From assembly GCA_037178625.1 (NCBI GenBank), contig CM074141.1:248001-312000 (forward strand): 64,000 nt of DNA. The letters are read 5' to 3'. The position numbers were made by a program, and so were the translations under genes. The stretch is from Skeletonema tropicum. Lineage: Eukaryota; Bacillariophyta; Thalassiosirophyceae; Thalassiosirales; Thalassiosiraceae. Numbering within the stretch: position 1 is the stretch's first letter; every line of letters begins with the position of its first letter. Positions 63,980 to 64,000 of this stretch are shown piece after piece. Under the pieces are notes generated by a model. It was not told where the DNA came from and did no database searches. It was given only the letters and a program-made list of their open reading frames with translations.

Positions 63980-64000
63980 GTTTCATTATCGCATTGCGAA

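Noticed and set aside
1..64000. CRISPR arrays, rRNA operons, bacterial promoters or terminators
   Set aside because: No regularly spaced direct repeats, no rRNA-like sequence, and gene structure is eukaryotic.

Overview
The window looks like nuclear DNA of a eukaryotic microalga, most probably a centric (thalassiosiroid) diatom. The evidence is a Ty1/copia element of the kind common in diatoms, a Tc1/mariner transposase with a diatom-type DNIN/PYWSCDG-like core, BspA-like (LRR_5) leucine-rich proteins in many copies, a three-domain AP2 protein, a Zn2Cys6 protein, and genes mostly without introns. There are no operons, ribosome binding sites, CRISPR arrays or rRNA, and I found no convincing tRNA. 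The species call rests on family resemblance, not on a search.

Layout. 1-1.4 kb: nested small inverted-repeat elements, including a hAT-type MITE with an 8-bp target duplication. 1.9-8.8 kb: a Copia retrotransposon with 243-bp LTRs differing at one base and a 5-bp target duplication, but with broken frames. 10-12 kb: a BspA-like gene and a small acidic protein gene. 12.2-18.2 kb: a MULE-like transposase relic and a convergent Zn2Cys6 gene, bracketed by inverted repeats. 18.7-29 kb: coiled-coil genes, two more BspA-like loci (one split by a 357-bp MITE) and the AP2 gene. 29.3-32.2 kb: a Tc1/mariner-like element with a second ORF. 33-39.5 kb: two arms of an unnamed inverted-repeat element, a two-ORF Crypton-like locus, and a 2.19-kb element with hAT-like ends carrying an unrecognised gene. 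40-45 kb: further coiled-coil copies and a secreted-protein gene. 45-64 kb: a cluster of BspA-like genes and pseudogenes, a 5'-truncated LINE, a J-domain relic and a SEC12-like WD40 gene.

The unifying theme is gene-family amplification and decay. Eight type-1 and three type-2 BspA-like loci and at least four coiled-coil loci share flanks as well as coding sequence, so they spread as segmental duplications that were then cut up by transposons. Seven of the eight type-1 loci (all except a C-terminal fragment) and one type-2 locus have the same GTAGGAATT-type motif upstream. Many loci carry single-base frameshifts, including the SEC12-like gene, so true decay and residual assembly indels must be kept apart.

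The most interesting candidates for undescribed biology are the hAT-ended element with its cargo gene, the MULE/Zn2Cys6 pair, the two-ORF Tc1/mariner-like element, the GFE-ending coiled-coil family, and the shared upstream motif of the LRR genes.
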